Assembly: GCA_964616825.1 (NCBI GenBank)
Contig: CAZTSX010000013.1
Location: forward strand, 27,935 to 91,934
Reading direction: 5' to 3'
DNA length: 64,000 nucleotides
Source of the DNA: QYOJ01 sp964616825
GTDB taxonomy: Bacteria; Bacteroidota; Bacteroidia; Bacteroidales; FEN-979
Positions within the stretch are counted from its first letter, which is position 1, and each line of letters opens with the position of its first letter. The notes under the pieces are model-generated. The model saw only the letters and a list, made by a program, of their open reading frames with translations. It searched no databases and was not told the DNA's origin. Both the position numbers and the translations under genes were made by a program. Below, piece after piece: positions 1-9,198 of this stretch.

Positions 1-1504
1 TAACATTCCAGTTTGCGATATTGTACTGGTCGATAACTCCTTTATTGTAAGCCGGAGGAAAGATATAGCTGGGACAATATTTTGTGGTCTTCAGGATTTC
101 AAAATCGATCTCCGAGTATCCCACGTTCTTCACCCGTACATCCTGGTCACCCCCATAATAGTTTGCAAAATAGCCCAGATTATTACAATCACGGCGATGA
201 TTCCAGGGTGATTGATCCTGTGTAAATAACCAGATCGCGTTGGTCAGGCCGTTCCACAATCCATTTTTGTTCAGAAGTTCCGTCAGGTTCGCCTTGACTG
301 TCCATTTTCCGTATGTAAAACCATGACGGGATATCACTCCTACATTCTGCTTCTCCCACCTGCCAAACTCCGTACCGGGATTCTTTATGATGATCTTATG
401 CTCAATGGGATCGGAAATAACCGTTTCGCAAGGATTCTGGCTGTTGGTGGCCACTACGGTAATCAGTTCCTCTTTCCGGTAAAACTGCTTATTCCAGTTA
501 TATTCGGTAAGTGAATAATTATCTTTCAATACATCTGCGATTACCGGGATGTTGCTGTATTTTGCTGTGGGATCGATATAATGCATAAACTGATCAAAAG
601 GGGCCCGTTCATAGATTTGGTCGCTGTTTCCACAGTTTCCGGTGAACGTTTCTCCGTATTCATCCCTGGGATAGTAAAATGGATTGATGTAGATCCCTGC
701 ACCCAGGTCAGGTTTGGCAACGACTCTGAGAATATTGGGGAATCTGTTGACAACCGTATTCGGAAGTTCTCTCCCCTCTCCATAAAGAAAGTAGAAATAG
801 GGATTCAGAAACGACAGGCTATCCTTCGGCAAGCTGATATTCTGGATATAATCTGGAATTACATGGCTCTCCATATACTCTGGCATGGTCACGGCAAGCA
901 TGAAACTATAGTCGCCAACGCGGGGATTCCGTTTCCATCTGTCGTTCGATTCATTTTCGTAATATCGCTCCTCGTCTCTCGGATTCCCGACAATGCGAAA
1001 CCAGTTTGTTATCCGATGAAATTTACCATCCCCAGGGATCTCTTTTGTCAAGACAAAGGTCTTGTCAACGTTTTCCCAGCTTCCATAAAAATTTTCCCAT
1101 GCAAATTCATTCAACATGGTGCTATCTGTTGCATCTCTCTCCGGAAACTTATACGATTCATTCTGGTAGTAGATCTTATAGGCAAACTTCTGTGGGGATG
1201 AACCGGTATTCTTGATGTAAAATTCCATCTCGAAAAAACCGTTCTCTGTTTGATCCGGTGAAGGGATCATGAATCCTGTTCTCCTGGGCGCTGTGTAATC
1301 CAGATAGAGCAGCTTATCGATTAAGACATTATTGGTCTCTTCTCCTGCCATATCTGTTTTCCAGTTAACCAGGGGATTGAACCCGTTGACAGTAAACTGG
1401 CCGGAGACTGCTTCCGGGCCTTCCGGAGAGTGAGAACAGGCTGTCGTCAGCGCAAAGCAAGCCAGGCCAACCAAAGATATAATATGTTGAATTTTCACAA
1501 ACAT
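1..1504 (-). CDS. Secreted lipoprotein with GH16-like catalytic motif (C-terminus cut by window edge)
   Basis: The frame is open from an ATG at 1504 to the left edge, about 501 codons, with no stop, so the C-terminus is missing. The N-terminus (MFVKIQHIISLVGLACFALTTA then C) looks like a lipoprotein signal, although the lipobox LTTAC is not canonical. Near the edge is the string SEIDFEIL, with E465, D467 and E469. This is the ExDxE arrangement of glycoside hydrolase family 16 in its form without the beta-bulge, as in xyloglucan endotransglycosylases and kappa-carrageenases. Just before it are features common in GH16: a KNPG stretch, GKW, and a W-rich strand (NAIWLF). A role in cleaving or binding a beta-glycan is inference. 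The start lies 5 bp past the stop of the upstream membrane-anchored gene, so the two are probably co-transcribed. The long N-terminal part (about residues 25-380) was not recognised. Confidence 0.75.
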   Translation of the reverse strand, partial: MFVKIQHIISLVGLACFALTTACSHSPEGPEAVSGQFTVNGFNPLVNWKTDMAGEETNNVLIDKLLYLDYTAPRRTGFMIPSPDQTENGFFEMEFYIKNTGSSPQKFAYKIYYQNESYKFPERDATDSTMLNEFAWENFYGSWENVDKTFVLTKEIPGDGKFHRITNWFRIVGNPRDEERYYENESNDRWKRNPRVGDYSFMLAVTMPEYMESHVIPDYIQNISLPKDSLSFLNPYFYFLYGEGRELPNTVVNRFPNILRVVAKPDLGAGIYINPFYYPRDEYGETFTGNCGNSDQIYERAPFDQFMHYIDPTAKYSNIPVIADVLKDNYSLTEYNWNKQFYRKEELITVVATNSQNPCETVISDPIEHKIIIKNPGTEFGRWEKQNVGVISRHGFTYGKWTVKANLTELLNKNGLWNGLTNAIWLFTQDQSPWNHRRDCNNLGYFANYYGGDQDVRVKNVGYSEIDFEILKTTKYCPSYIFPPAYNKGVIDQYNIANWNV

Positions 1505-1509
1505 TGTCT

Positions 1510-3390
1510 CTATTTTATTGGTTCATCGGAATAGATCTGAAGAGAGTTGGGCAAGCTGTGTAAATCTTCATAGTCTGAGCATTCTCCGCCTGAGAAATCT
1601 TTCGGTTTACAGTTTCTGGCTATAACCATCACTGAAGTGGCCGTCGGATTTATCCAGTTTCCGGTATGGATCTTCAGGATCTCGTAATACTTGGGATTCA
1701 TATCATTCGGGTAGCCCGAAAAATCAATGTTTGCCAGGATCTGAAATGTGGTATCATTGAAACGGATATCTTTCAAATCATATCGCCAGTCCCGATTATA
1801 CCGTAGAAATGACATCGGTTTTCCCTGTTGAAAATGTCCGGGATAAAACCGATCGGTTGGTTTGAGTGTATCGATACCTATTGTCAGTCCCTGACTCTGT
1901 TGATCATATGGAAAAAGCTGCGTGAACCTCCGGTCAGCGGATTGATATTTCAAGAGGGAGTATGCATATTTTCCGGATTTTTTATCCTGAAATGTGGTCA
2001 GAAGAATATCATGACCGAACCGCGGGAGGTATGGGCCGGCTGTAACCGAGAAGTCGACACGAGTGGGATCCCACTCCTTGACTTTGTACTCTTCGCCCGT
2101 TGCAACGGCTGTCCAGTCGCCTCCGGAAGAGCCGGATGAAGTGTATTTCAGCAGCTTCCACGATCCCTTCTGACCGAACAGGAGGAGTTCTGTAATCCGG
2201 TCGCCATTCAGATCGCCACAAGTCATCTGGTTTTTATGTTTCAGGATAATTTCGTGCAATTGGGATTCATCAGATTGCCAAATCACGTTGAGCTTTGCAG
2301 AAGCACCATTTCCGGAAGCACATATGCTGCCGGTTTCTTCAAAACCGATCAGCGCCATGTTGTTATTCCCGGTGACAAGGAGCTGATCAGTTGAAGATGA
2401 AGTGAACGCTCCTTTCAAATAGCTGAATCCTTGAAAAAGCGGATACAGTTCAACCGGGCAATCGAGCGGGATCCTGACAAATGAATGCTTGTCCGGACAA
2501 TAATGATAGAGCTCCGGTTTGCCGTCAGGTTTGATAACCAGCATCGACTCCCTGGTATTTCGGGGCGTCAGAAAATGACCTGAGACCACCTGATCATCAG
2601 GAGTAATATTTCCTTCCACTGAGTCTCCTTGTTTGATGAGGAATATGTTATCATCATTTTGAATATCCTCCTGGTCAAGGAATAATGTGTGAAAAGGTGG
2701 ATTGTTAAATAGAGGCTTATACCCGGTCTGTTTTGTCATATCCACCAGGGCTGAGTCGCCGGTCCGATCTCGGGGAGCGCCAAAAACGAAATAGAAATCA
2801 TCGACCAGCAGATCCGTGCTGCTGTTATTCCAGAAATAGAGCTGGATATTGTCATCAGATCGTAACCTGACATCAGACAGATCGTAATACCTACTGATCT
2901 TAGTCCACTTTTCTACCGGGATCAACGGCCCGGAGAAGTACAATCCTTTCCAGCAAATGTTTACGCCTACCGAATTGGTGGCAGAAAAGACCAGGGCTGC
3001 ATTCACATCATCATCAGTTGGAAGGACATATACCCAGGCGCTCATGGCTACACCACCCATGTTCCTGAGTCCCAACTCTCCTGCTTTACGAACCACACTA
3101 ATGGAATAACTATCCTTTCCAAACACCTTCGCAGAGTAATTCCCCGAATGGGCAATCCCTTGATAGATGCCACTTGGCGTCTCCCGTGTTGGATCTACTT
3201 CAAAGTCGAAAAACAGAGAATTAGGCGCGGCGCTCACTAATTTATCGTGCCTGATGAAGGCTGTCTCATCGGATTCCGGGATTTTCACCAGCTTGTGCCA
3301 CGGTACATAGTTGATCACCAGGAGAGCCAGGATAGCACTTAGCCCAACGACCATCCCGATGATGATCAATAATTTCCACTTTTTCTTCAT
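1510..3390 (-). CDS. Membrane-anchored protein with beta-sandwich module and FG-GAP/VCBS-like repeat
   Basis: 626 residues. One transmembrane segment (about residues 8-27) follows KKK, so the rest is extracytoplasmic. Residues about 58-205 form a module that closely resembles the C-terminal parts of the three GT-C-like proteins encoded at 12722-18073: DFE near the start, an SGNYS turn, SAWVYV, ALVFS, then YFWNN and VDDF near the end. This pattern suggests a jelly-roll carbohydrate-binding fold. The remaining 400 residues contain an FG-GAP/VCBS-like stretch (CGDLNGDRITELLLFG) of the type found in integrin-like propellers and many secreted Bacteroidota proteins. No catalytic motif is visible. 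It sits 9 bp downstream of the papain-fold gene and 5 bp upstream of the GH16-like gene, so the three probably form one transcript. A glycan-binding surface role is inferred. Confidence 0.75.
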   Translation of the reverse strand: MKKKWKLLIIIGMVVGLSAILALLVINYVPWHKLVKIPESDETAFIRHDKLVSAAPNSLFFDFEVDPTRETPSGIYQGIAHSGNYSAKVFGKDSYSISVVRKAGELGLRNMGGVAMSAWVYVLPTDDDVNAALVFSATNSVGVNICWKGLYFSGPLIPVEKWTKISRYYDLSDVRLRSDDNIQLYFWNNSSTDLLVDDFYFVFGAPRDRTGDSALVDMTKQTGYKPLFNNPPFHTLFLDQEDIQNDDNIFLIKQGDSVEGNITPDDQVVSGHFLTPRNTRESMLVIKPDGKPELYHYCPDKHSFVRIPLDCPVELYPLFQGFSYLKGAFTSSSTDQLLVTGNNNMALIGFEETGSICASGNGASAKLNVIWQSDESQLHEIILKHKNQMTCGDLNGDRITELLLFGQKGSWKLLKYTSSGSSGGDWTAVATGEEYKVKEWDPTRVDFSVTAGPYLPRFGHDILLTTFQDKKSGKYAYSLLKYQSADRRFTQLFPYDQQSQGLTIGIDTLKPTDRFYPGHFQQGKPMSFLRYNRDWRYDLKDIRFNDTTFQILANIDFSGYPNDMNPKYYEILKIHTGNWINPTATSVMVIARNCKPKDFSGGECSDYEDLHSLPNSLQIYSDEPIK

Positions 3391-3399
3391 GAAATCAGT

Positions 3400-6300
3400 T
3401 TATCGGATAAGAACAAGTTTAGCTATTTTAGTTCTCCCGGCAGATGTCAGTTTCAGTGTATAGATCCCAACTGGTACCCTTATCCCTTTTTGATCTGTAC
3501 CATTCCATGATACCTGGCAATCACCATCTGACATGGGCTGATCAACCAGCCGTTTGATTAGCAATCCGCGAAGGTCGTATACATCAAGCGTTACTTCTGA
3601 ACTCTCCTCCAGCCTGTATTGAATAACCGTTTGATCACTGAATGGATTCGGATATCCGTAGAGGTATCCGTTGAGGTCTGAACCATCTTCAGAGATCCAG
3701 GTCGGATAGTTGACATGAAGTAACACAGGTACTACCGTAATGTTGTTATAGAGATCCCTGACAAGCAGGTCACAGGTATAATCCCCGGATTCGAGCACTC
3801 CGGCATCAAAATTAACGTTCACATCATCCGTAAGACCGGGCAACAAACTGCCGCTGTTGGAAGAAAGACTAAGCCAACTGTTTGACAAACCCTCATTGGC
3901 GATTCTGATCTCTCCGGCAACAAAATGAAGTTCCTGGCCAACACTATCTCCATCAATCACATAGATGATAAACACATCGAACGTATTCCCTTCCTGAATC
4001 GTACCGGTAACGACTGAAGTGGCAGTCTCCCCTGGTTTGATCACGCCACGACCTCCAGTACTCTCTCCATACCAATGTATGGACACGCCATTCCCGGTCG
4101 TGCCGTCATACTCTAAGTCTCCCAGTGATCCACCGGAGAAGTTGGTGGCATTGCTCACGGTTACTCCTTCCGGGAAGTTCATCCTGACATGTTTAATGTA
4201 TTCATCATCGGTGCTGTTATTTTGTGTTGTAAATGTCCAGCTGAAGGTTTGTCCGGGAACAAAGGTGGATTCGGAGCACACAATAGAAGATCCGGTGAGG
4301 TTGTCAGGTATTAAGGATTTGTTTGCCGTGGTGTCGAACACCTGAATGGTATAATTCAGCAAACCTCCACCTGAGTTGGTTATCTGCAAATTTTCTGTTC
4401 CGGTCTCCCCGGGCTCGAGGGATTTGATCATTAAAGGGGGGTCAACCGATACCTCTGGCAATGCTCCTTCAAAGGGGGGAAACGTAATGAAATCAAGCCA
4501 GCAGCAATCATAGTAAGATATGACCGAATTATCCTTGTGATAAATCCATTTAAATGTATGATAGCCTTTGGATACAGGATAGGTCATCTTTTCCCAGGGG
4601 AGGTTCCCATCCCATCTGCCCTTCTCTTCATTATCAATAAAGAAAGCCAGGTAATCGTAATCGGTTCCATTGGGATCATCCTCACATGACACCCGTTTCC
4701 AGAAGCTGATCTCACCACTTGCAAGTACATTCACTGAGATCAGGACATGTGATTCCATATCTTCATAGATCCAGCCCGACTTAATTGCATATAATCCTTC
4801 ATAGGGCTCAAACTGATCGATATTCCAGCCGGCATCTCCACCATGAAACCAGGGGAACCTGTTATAATTCCCTGTTTCAAAGTCTTCAATGATCTCTCCG
4901 GATAATAACCAGATACTATCGTTTCCTACAAATCCGTTGTTACCTGAGAGGCTGGTCGGCATCAGGTAGAGGTGTTCAAATGGTGCCTGACCGGAAGCGG
5001 AGATATTAAATACCAGTTTCTGGGTTGAGTCCGGTTCCAGGATCGGGATCGTGCCTGATCCCTGGTTGACAGAAAGGAGTGGATCTCCCGAACTCAGGTT
5101 GACTGTCAGGTTTTGAACTTTTGCCCCTCCCTTATTCTCAAATGCGACCACAAAGTCAGCAGTCTCTCCCGGATCGAGTCGACCATTATCCCCATCAAGC
5201 AGTGCCAGCTCACCGATTATTATTTCCGGTGCCAGTGCGATCAGGTAAATCGTGGTTTCAAAGTTCTGCTGGTTGGATGTTTCATGAAAAACGAGATTGA
5301 ATTCATGTTGGTCGGGCACTTTGGATGAGACCTGGAAAGAGAATGCATCAGTAAAAGTCAACGTTTGCCCTCCATTAACCGTACCCACATATTGTGTGCT
5401 ATCAATGAGTGTTATAAGTGAATCTGTCTCGGTTATCCATGTGTCGATGCCGGTTATCGGTTGCGTCCCCAGGTTTGTTATTGAGAAAGAGACCATGGCA
5501 ATCTCTCCGTATTCAATCAGGCTATCGCCTCCAGCCGTAACGATGAAGTCCATCATCAATCCGTTCGAGGTAAAATACAGAACCTTGGTAGTAGAGATTC
5601 CGTTATTATCTGTGGCCCGAAATGTGATTGGCTGGTTGGTATATACGTATTGTGGTGTGCCGCTGAACAATCCGTCTTCCGAAAAATTCATCTCCACAGG
5701 ATAGCCGCAAGCTGTGAAATGCTCTTTTGTATTTGTTGCAATAGAGGGACCATTGTGCAGCTGTGAATATTGATAATTCCTGTTATCTCCGCTGGAGATT
5801 CCTCCTGTCCATTCTGTGCTGATGGGGTAATTCATGTTACCGTAATAGTATTCGATTGCACCGTTTGGATAGAGTTTGACAGCAAAATTGAGGTTGGTCG
5901 TTCCCGACATATTATTCAACGATGCCTGCCAGCGTATTGTAGCCGCGTTTTGATCGCCTTCATACCAGATCCCGTCGCCCTGGTTATAATAAAGACGCAG
6001 GTCTGACATAAATGGACTGATGATACTGGTTTGTCTGAACAGCAGGTTGGGATCTATGAGATAGGGGTAGGTATAGGGTTGATCGTCAAAGAGGATAAAT
6101 CCATCAGCATAAATGTACAGTTTATTATTAACCTCCTGATAGAACGGGAAAGCAAAATTGAGATCCTGAATTGCATACCCGGTGTTATTGTTCGTAAGCA
6201 CCAATTGCGTTTCAGTCACAGAGGGGAAAACCTCTGTGGAGAGGATTTCCGGATAGTCCAGCTGGAGGTCCCACAGATACGGAGGCGTCCCGCCAGAGGC

Positions 6301-7818
6301 CATAAGCTGCAACGAATAGGGCTGGTACAATGTGGCAACCGGCATCGAGCTCGTTGTTATGAAAGGCTTACTAAAGGTGGTTGTATGGTTTACATAAATG
6401 CTGGTGGTACTGTTGTTTGCCAGCACTACATTTGAGAAGGGGCATGGGATGGTTTGTGGAAATCCGGAAGTATAATCGATCAGACTCATCTGAACGATCT
6501 CCCCCGTAGAGGTGTTTCCCGGATCATCCTCCTCCACCTGCAGAAAATACCTGGCCTGTTGGTTCGTATTTAAATCACTGAGAACATGAGTAAGGTCTAA
6601 TCCGAATTCAATCGTCTTATCCGCTTCCGAGGTCCCGCCCTGCATGTAATATGGCCCTCCCTGGTTATTAAAGATAGGATATTCGTAAACATGATCAGGG
6701 GAAGTAGCTGTAACGTTGGTGCTCATTCCAACAGTCACTTTCAACTTGTCTCTCGATGTATGCTTCAGGGTCAGGTTCATGGTGAGTTGTGGATCACAAC
6801 TCTCCTTCACATCAATCACATAGACCGTATGCTCCCAGATGCCACCATATCCGATATCGTCAGCCAGCGTCTTATACATCATGTAGCAAAATCCCTGGTC
6901 ACACCAGCCGGTCCCTGAATATCCATTGGCGAACTTCAATCCGCCTATCTCCCAGTCATGCATATCGATTATCCCGTCGCCGGTAATATCAATGTTGTTG
7001 GTATATTGACCATCGTTATTGTAATCAAACCGGATGGAGTCGTTGAACCCACAAACAGTCCAGGCGTGGGAGGGGCTATTGCCCCAGTAGGTTTGCACAT
7101 ACTTACCCGCTTCCGGAGTTCCGGCAGGAAGAACTGTTGTTGTAGAACCAAAAAATTTGGCGTAAAAATTGGCTACCCCTCCTACAGCAGATCCCTCAAG
7201 ATGATCCCAGAGCCAGTATTTTAGTGTTTGTAATCCCCCCGGATTATCTACCCGGATTGCTTTAACTGATGTGAGTCTGTTATGCATCCCGCTGTAATAC
7301 TTATCGTAACCTGAGATCCAGCGTTTCTCGCCACCGAAGTTTAACGTTCCTCCATATTCGGTCACATTCATGGTACCGCAAGCCCTGACGATCTCCCAGG
7401 AGTCAAAGAAGCTGGCTCCTGTGTAGTTGTAACCATCGTTCAGAAAATTCCAGACAAAATGAGTTGGATACAGGTTGTCGGGTGTATTGGCCGGAACCAA
7501 TCTTAACCGGTCGATCTCGTAAGTAAAATTGAAAGCGACCCCGGCCGATTGGCCACACTCAAAGCCCGATTGTGTAGTGATTGAACGAAAATAGGGTTGT
7601 GTGGAATTGTCAATGGAGAAAGGAAGCAACGGAGCTGTTGGACCTTTGTATTCATCCGGCAGTTCAAGGAGTGGAATCGATGATAAGACATACTGTTCCT
7701 GGAGTGAAATAGCTTTTGGTTCCAGTCCCTGGGCTGCAGGGGTATCCTGAGCAAAAAGAGTCATGGGTGCCAGAATGCAAATAGAAAAAACCGTTTTCAG
7801 AACCGCACTATATCTCAT
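3400..7818 (-). CDS. Large secreted papain-fold (C1-like) protein with Ig-like domains and T9SS sorting domain
   Basis: 1472 residues with a cleavable signal peptide (cut near LFAQ, residue 24). Residues about 60-345 resemble papain-family C1 peptidases: Q83, then C88-G89-Q90-S91, then H251 in SHAWTVCGF, then N298 in FANGYSG. The residue in the place of papain's nucleophilic Cys25 reads Ser91, so the domain may be inactive or use serine. Between the His and Asn lie two calcium-loop-like strings (DYNNDGQYTNNID and DITGDGIIDMHD). These are followed by putative-Ig (He_PIG-like, GTPPYLW) and CARDB-like beta domains, then a MAM/LamG-like jelly roll at about 1020-1160. The end is a T9SS type A sorting domain (GYPNPFSDQT, and IYTLKL near the C-terminus). 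The protein should therefore be exported and attached to or released from the cell surface. It follows the AlgX-like gene after 28 bp. Substrate unknown. Confidence 0.85.
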   Translation of the reverse strand: MRYSAVLKTVFSICILAPMTLFAQDTPAAQGLEPKAISLQEQYVLSSIPLLELPDEYKGPTAPLLPFSIDNSTQPYFRSITTQSGFECGQSAGVAFNFTYEIDRLRLVPANTPDNLYPTHFVWNFLNDGYNYTGASFFDSWEIVRACGTMNVTEYGGTLNFGGEKRWISGYDKYYSGMHNRLTSVKAIRVDNPGGLQTLKYWLWDHLEGSAVGGVANFYAKFFGSTTTVLPAGTPEAGKYVQTYWGNSPSHAWTVCGFNDSIRFDYNNDGQYTNNIDITGDGIIDMHDWEIGGLKFANGYSGTGWCDQGFCYMMYKTLADDIGYGGIWEHTVYVIDVKESCDPQLTMNLTLKHTSRDKLKVTVGMSTNVTATSPDHVYEYPIFNNQGGPYYMQGGTSEADKTIEFGLDLTHVLSDLNTNQQARYFLQVEEDDPGNTSTGEIVQMSLIDYTSGFPQTIPCPFSNVVLANNSTTSIYVNHTTTFSKPFITTSSMPVATLYQPYSLQLMASGGTPPYLWDLQLDYPEILSTEVFPSVTETQLVLTNNNTGYAIQDLNFAFPFYQEVNNKLYIYADGFILFDDQPYTYPYLIDPNLLFRQTSIISPFMSDLRLYYNQGDGIWYEGDQNAATIRWQASLNNMSGTTNLNFAVKLYPNGAIEYYYGNMNYPISTEWTGGISSGDNRNYQYSQLHNGPSIATNTKEHFTACGYPVEMNFSEDGLFSGTPQYVYTNQPITFRATDNNGISTTKVLYFTSNGLMMDFIVTAGGDSLIEYGEIAMVSFSITNLGTQPITGIDTWITETDSLITLIDSTQYVGTVNGGQTLTFTDAFSFQVSSKVPDQHEFNLVFHETSNQQNFETTIYLIALAPEIIIGELALLDGDNGRLDPGETADFVVAFENKGGAKVQNLTVNLSSGDPLLSVNQGSGTIPILEPDSTQKLVFNISASGQAPFEHLYLMPTSLSGNNGFVGNDSIWLLSGEIIEDFETGNYNRFPWFHGGDAGWNIDQFEPYEGLYAIKSGWIYEDMESHVLISVNVLASGEISFWKRVSCEDDPNGTDYDYLAFFIDNEEKGRWDGNLPWEKMTYPVSKGYHTFKWIYHKDNSVISYYDCCWLDFITFPPFEGALPEVSVDPPLMIKSLEPGETGTENLQITNSGGGLLNYTIQVFDTTANKSLIPDNLTGSSIVCSESTFVPGQTFSWTFTTQNNSTDDEYIKHVRMNFPEGVTVSNATNFSGGSLGDLEYDGTTGNGVSIHWYGESTGGRGVIKPGETATSVVTGTIQEGNTFDVFIIYVIDGDSVGQELHFVAGEIRIANEGLSNSWLSLSSNSGSLLPGLTDDVNVNFDAGVLESGDYTCDLLVRDLYNNITVVPVLLHVNYPTWISEDGSDLNGYLYGYPNPFSDQTVIQYRLEESSEVTLDVYDLRGLLIKRLVDQPMSDGDCQVSWNGTDQKGIRVPVGIYTLKLTSAGRTKIAKLVLIR

Positions 7819-7845
7819 CTTTTATAAATAAAATTCTCTGCAAGT

Positions 7846-9141
7846 TTAAGGATTTTCAGTATGATAGAGGTACTTTGCATCTTTTCTGATGATATTCTCA
7901 AGGGTTGTATGGTTCTCCTTTGCCTTTTTTACCATGAATCTGAACCACTCAGGTTCATTTCGGATACGATTCTCATAGGGATACCACACCGGGTCTGTGT
8001 GTTCCGGAAAATAGGCCTGATAAGCTTCATCCGGAAAGTTCCAGAAACCGCAGTGGAGATTGATCTCCGAAACCATCAGGAGGATGATATCAAACTCCCT
8101 GAATTTCTCCTTCAAATTGTCTTTATCCACATAGACCGGTTCTTGGTTATCGATGATATCCGGATATAACTTGGAGTTGTAATACCAATATTCCTCATCT
8201 TTAAAAAGATTTCCGGTATAATCGTTGATCAGGTTGATATAATAACTATCAGCCACTACCAATACAGACAGGTTCCGGGTGAAATTGGTTGTGTCAAATT
8301 CGATTTTCGGGTAAGCCATCGTTACCTCTGGCAACGGGAAAATGAGATTCAGCATGTCGCCGATATCTTTGTCTGTCCATATCAATGAATCGGAGACTCG
8401 AATCCCAGCTATACGGATCTCAGGCAAGGGTGTCTGACATACCCATTCAATGTGTTGTTTCAGTGTATCCAACACCAGGCTTGCGCCATAGATACTCCAA
8501 TGCATGCCATATTTCGGGAACAATGGAAACCTGCTGGTATCTTTCATCAGCAAAAAGTACTCATTCAGGTTCATCATCGGGATATCCAGCTCTTTGGTCC
8601 GTTTGGTAATGTAATCGTAATTCGAGATGCTCCTTTTCTCCGGATGATAGATTTCAGGAATATACTCAGGGTGAAAACTGGCTTTTCCGGGTTCGAATAT
8701 CAGGAGAAACTCGATTCCCTCTTCCTGAAATTGCTGTTGAACATCTTTCAGCTTCTTCAGTTTGTAATCGATCGTCTCTTTCCCGATAAAGAACTCACCT
8801 GTATATTCCCTGATGTAATCTTCTTCAAAGAGGTATCCTTCCTCACCCTGTATGAAACCTTTTGCATGAGTGACTCCGAATAAACGGTAATCATATTCGT
8901 TATGAATGCGGAAAAACGTATTTCGCAGTCCTACATGATCCTCAATCTGATTTGAAATATTCTCCTGAAATTCACCGCTGAACAACCTGTCACATGTAAA
9001 AAATTCTAATTCGGGTTCGGGTTGAAGCCTGAAATAGCCATTTAACTTCTTTTGATTCACAAGTGAGAACTCCTTCTGAAACAATGGGAGGGAGAGCATA
9101 CAAAGAATCAAAATCACGAAGGTGCCTTTAAGGATTTTCAC
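7846..9141 (-). CDS. AlgJ/AlgX-like (DHHW-type) polysaccharide O-acetylation protein, copy 1
   Basis: 431 residues. An N-terminal uncleaved signal or anchor (residues 5-21) places it in the periplasm. The SGNH-like fold is suggested by H214-W215 in GMHWSIYG and by VVADSYY, with D298 and S299. In AlgJ and AlgX an Asp stands two residues before the His; here that position is Gly, and the same holds in the second copy at 9199. In alginate and related systems these proteins receive acetyl groups passed across the membrane by an MBOAT protein and transfer them to the polymer. An MBOAT gene lies 2 kb away in the same locus, so the role is probably O-acetylation of a surface glycan. Divergent from copy 2 across 57 bp. 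Confidence 0.78.
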   Translation of the reverse strand: MKILKGTFVILILCMLSLPLFQKEFSLVNQKKLNGYFRLQPEPELEFFTCDRLFSGEFQENISNQIEDHVGLRNTFFRIHNEYDYRLFGVTHAKGFIQGEEGYLFEEDYIREYTGEFFIGKETIDYKLKKLKDVQQQFQEEGIEFLLIFEPGKASFHPEYIPEIYHPEKRSISNYDYITKRTKELDIPMMNLNEYFLLMKDTSRFPLFPKYGMHWSIYGASLVLDTLKQHIEWVCQTPLPEIRIAGIRVSDSLIWTDKDIGDMLNLIFPLPEVTMAYPKIEFDTTNFTRNLSVLVVADSYYINLINDYTGNLFKDEEYWYYNSKLYPDIIDNQEPVYVDKDNLKEKFREFDIILLMVSEINLHCGFWNFPDEAYQAYFPEHTDPVWYPYENRIRNEPEWFRFMVKKAKENHTTLENIIRKDAKYLYHTENP

Positions 9142-9158
9142 GGGCCTGTTTTTCCTAA

Positions 9159-9166
9159 CAAAACTA
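9159..9166 (-). promoter_or_regulatory. Bacteroidota -7 element for AlgX-like copy 1
   Basis: The minus strand reads TAGTTTTG, a full match to TAnnTTTG, 18 bp upstream of the ATG at 9141. No clear -33 TTG. It lies back to back with the promoter at 9187-9194, so the two copies appear to share a 57-bp divergent control region. Confidence 0.5.
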
Positions 9167-9186
9167 ATGATTTTCCATGAATTACT

Positions 9187-9194
9187 TACTTTTG
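9187..9194 (+). promoter_or_regulatory. Bacteroidota -7 element for AlgX-like copy 2
   Basis: TACTTTTG matches TAnnTTTG and ends only 4 bp before the ATG at 9199. Transcription starting a few bases downstream would give a leaderless or nearly leaderless mRNA, unless translation starts at a later codon. Confidence 0.45.
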
Positions 9195-9198
9195 TGAC

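Noticed and set aside
581..1201. Plus-strand reading frames over the GH16-like lipoprotein gene
   Set aside because: They have no family features, signal or sensible composition, and they are antisense to a clear coding frame that runs the whole way to the edge.
6900..7060. Dockerin domain in the papain-fold protein
   Set aside because: Two calcium-loop-like strings are present but not the duplicated 22-residue dockerin pattern. They are better read as calcium loops inside the fold.
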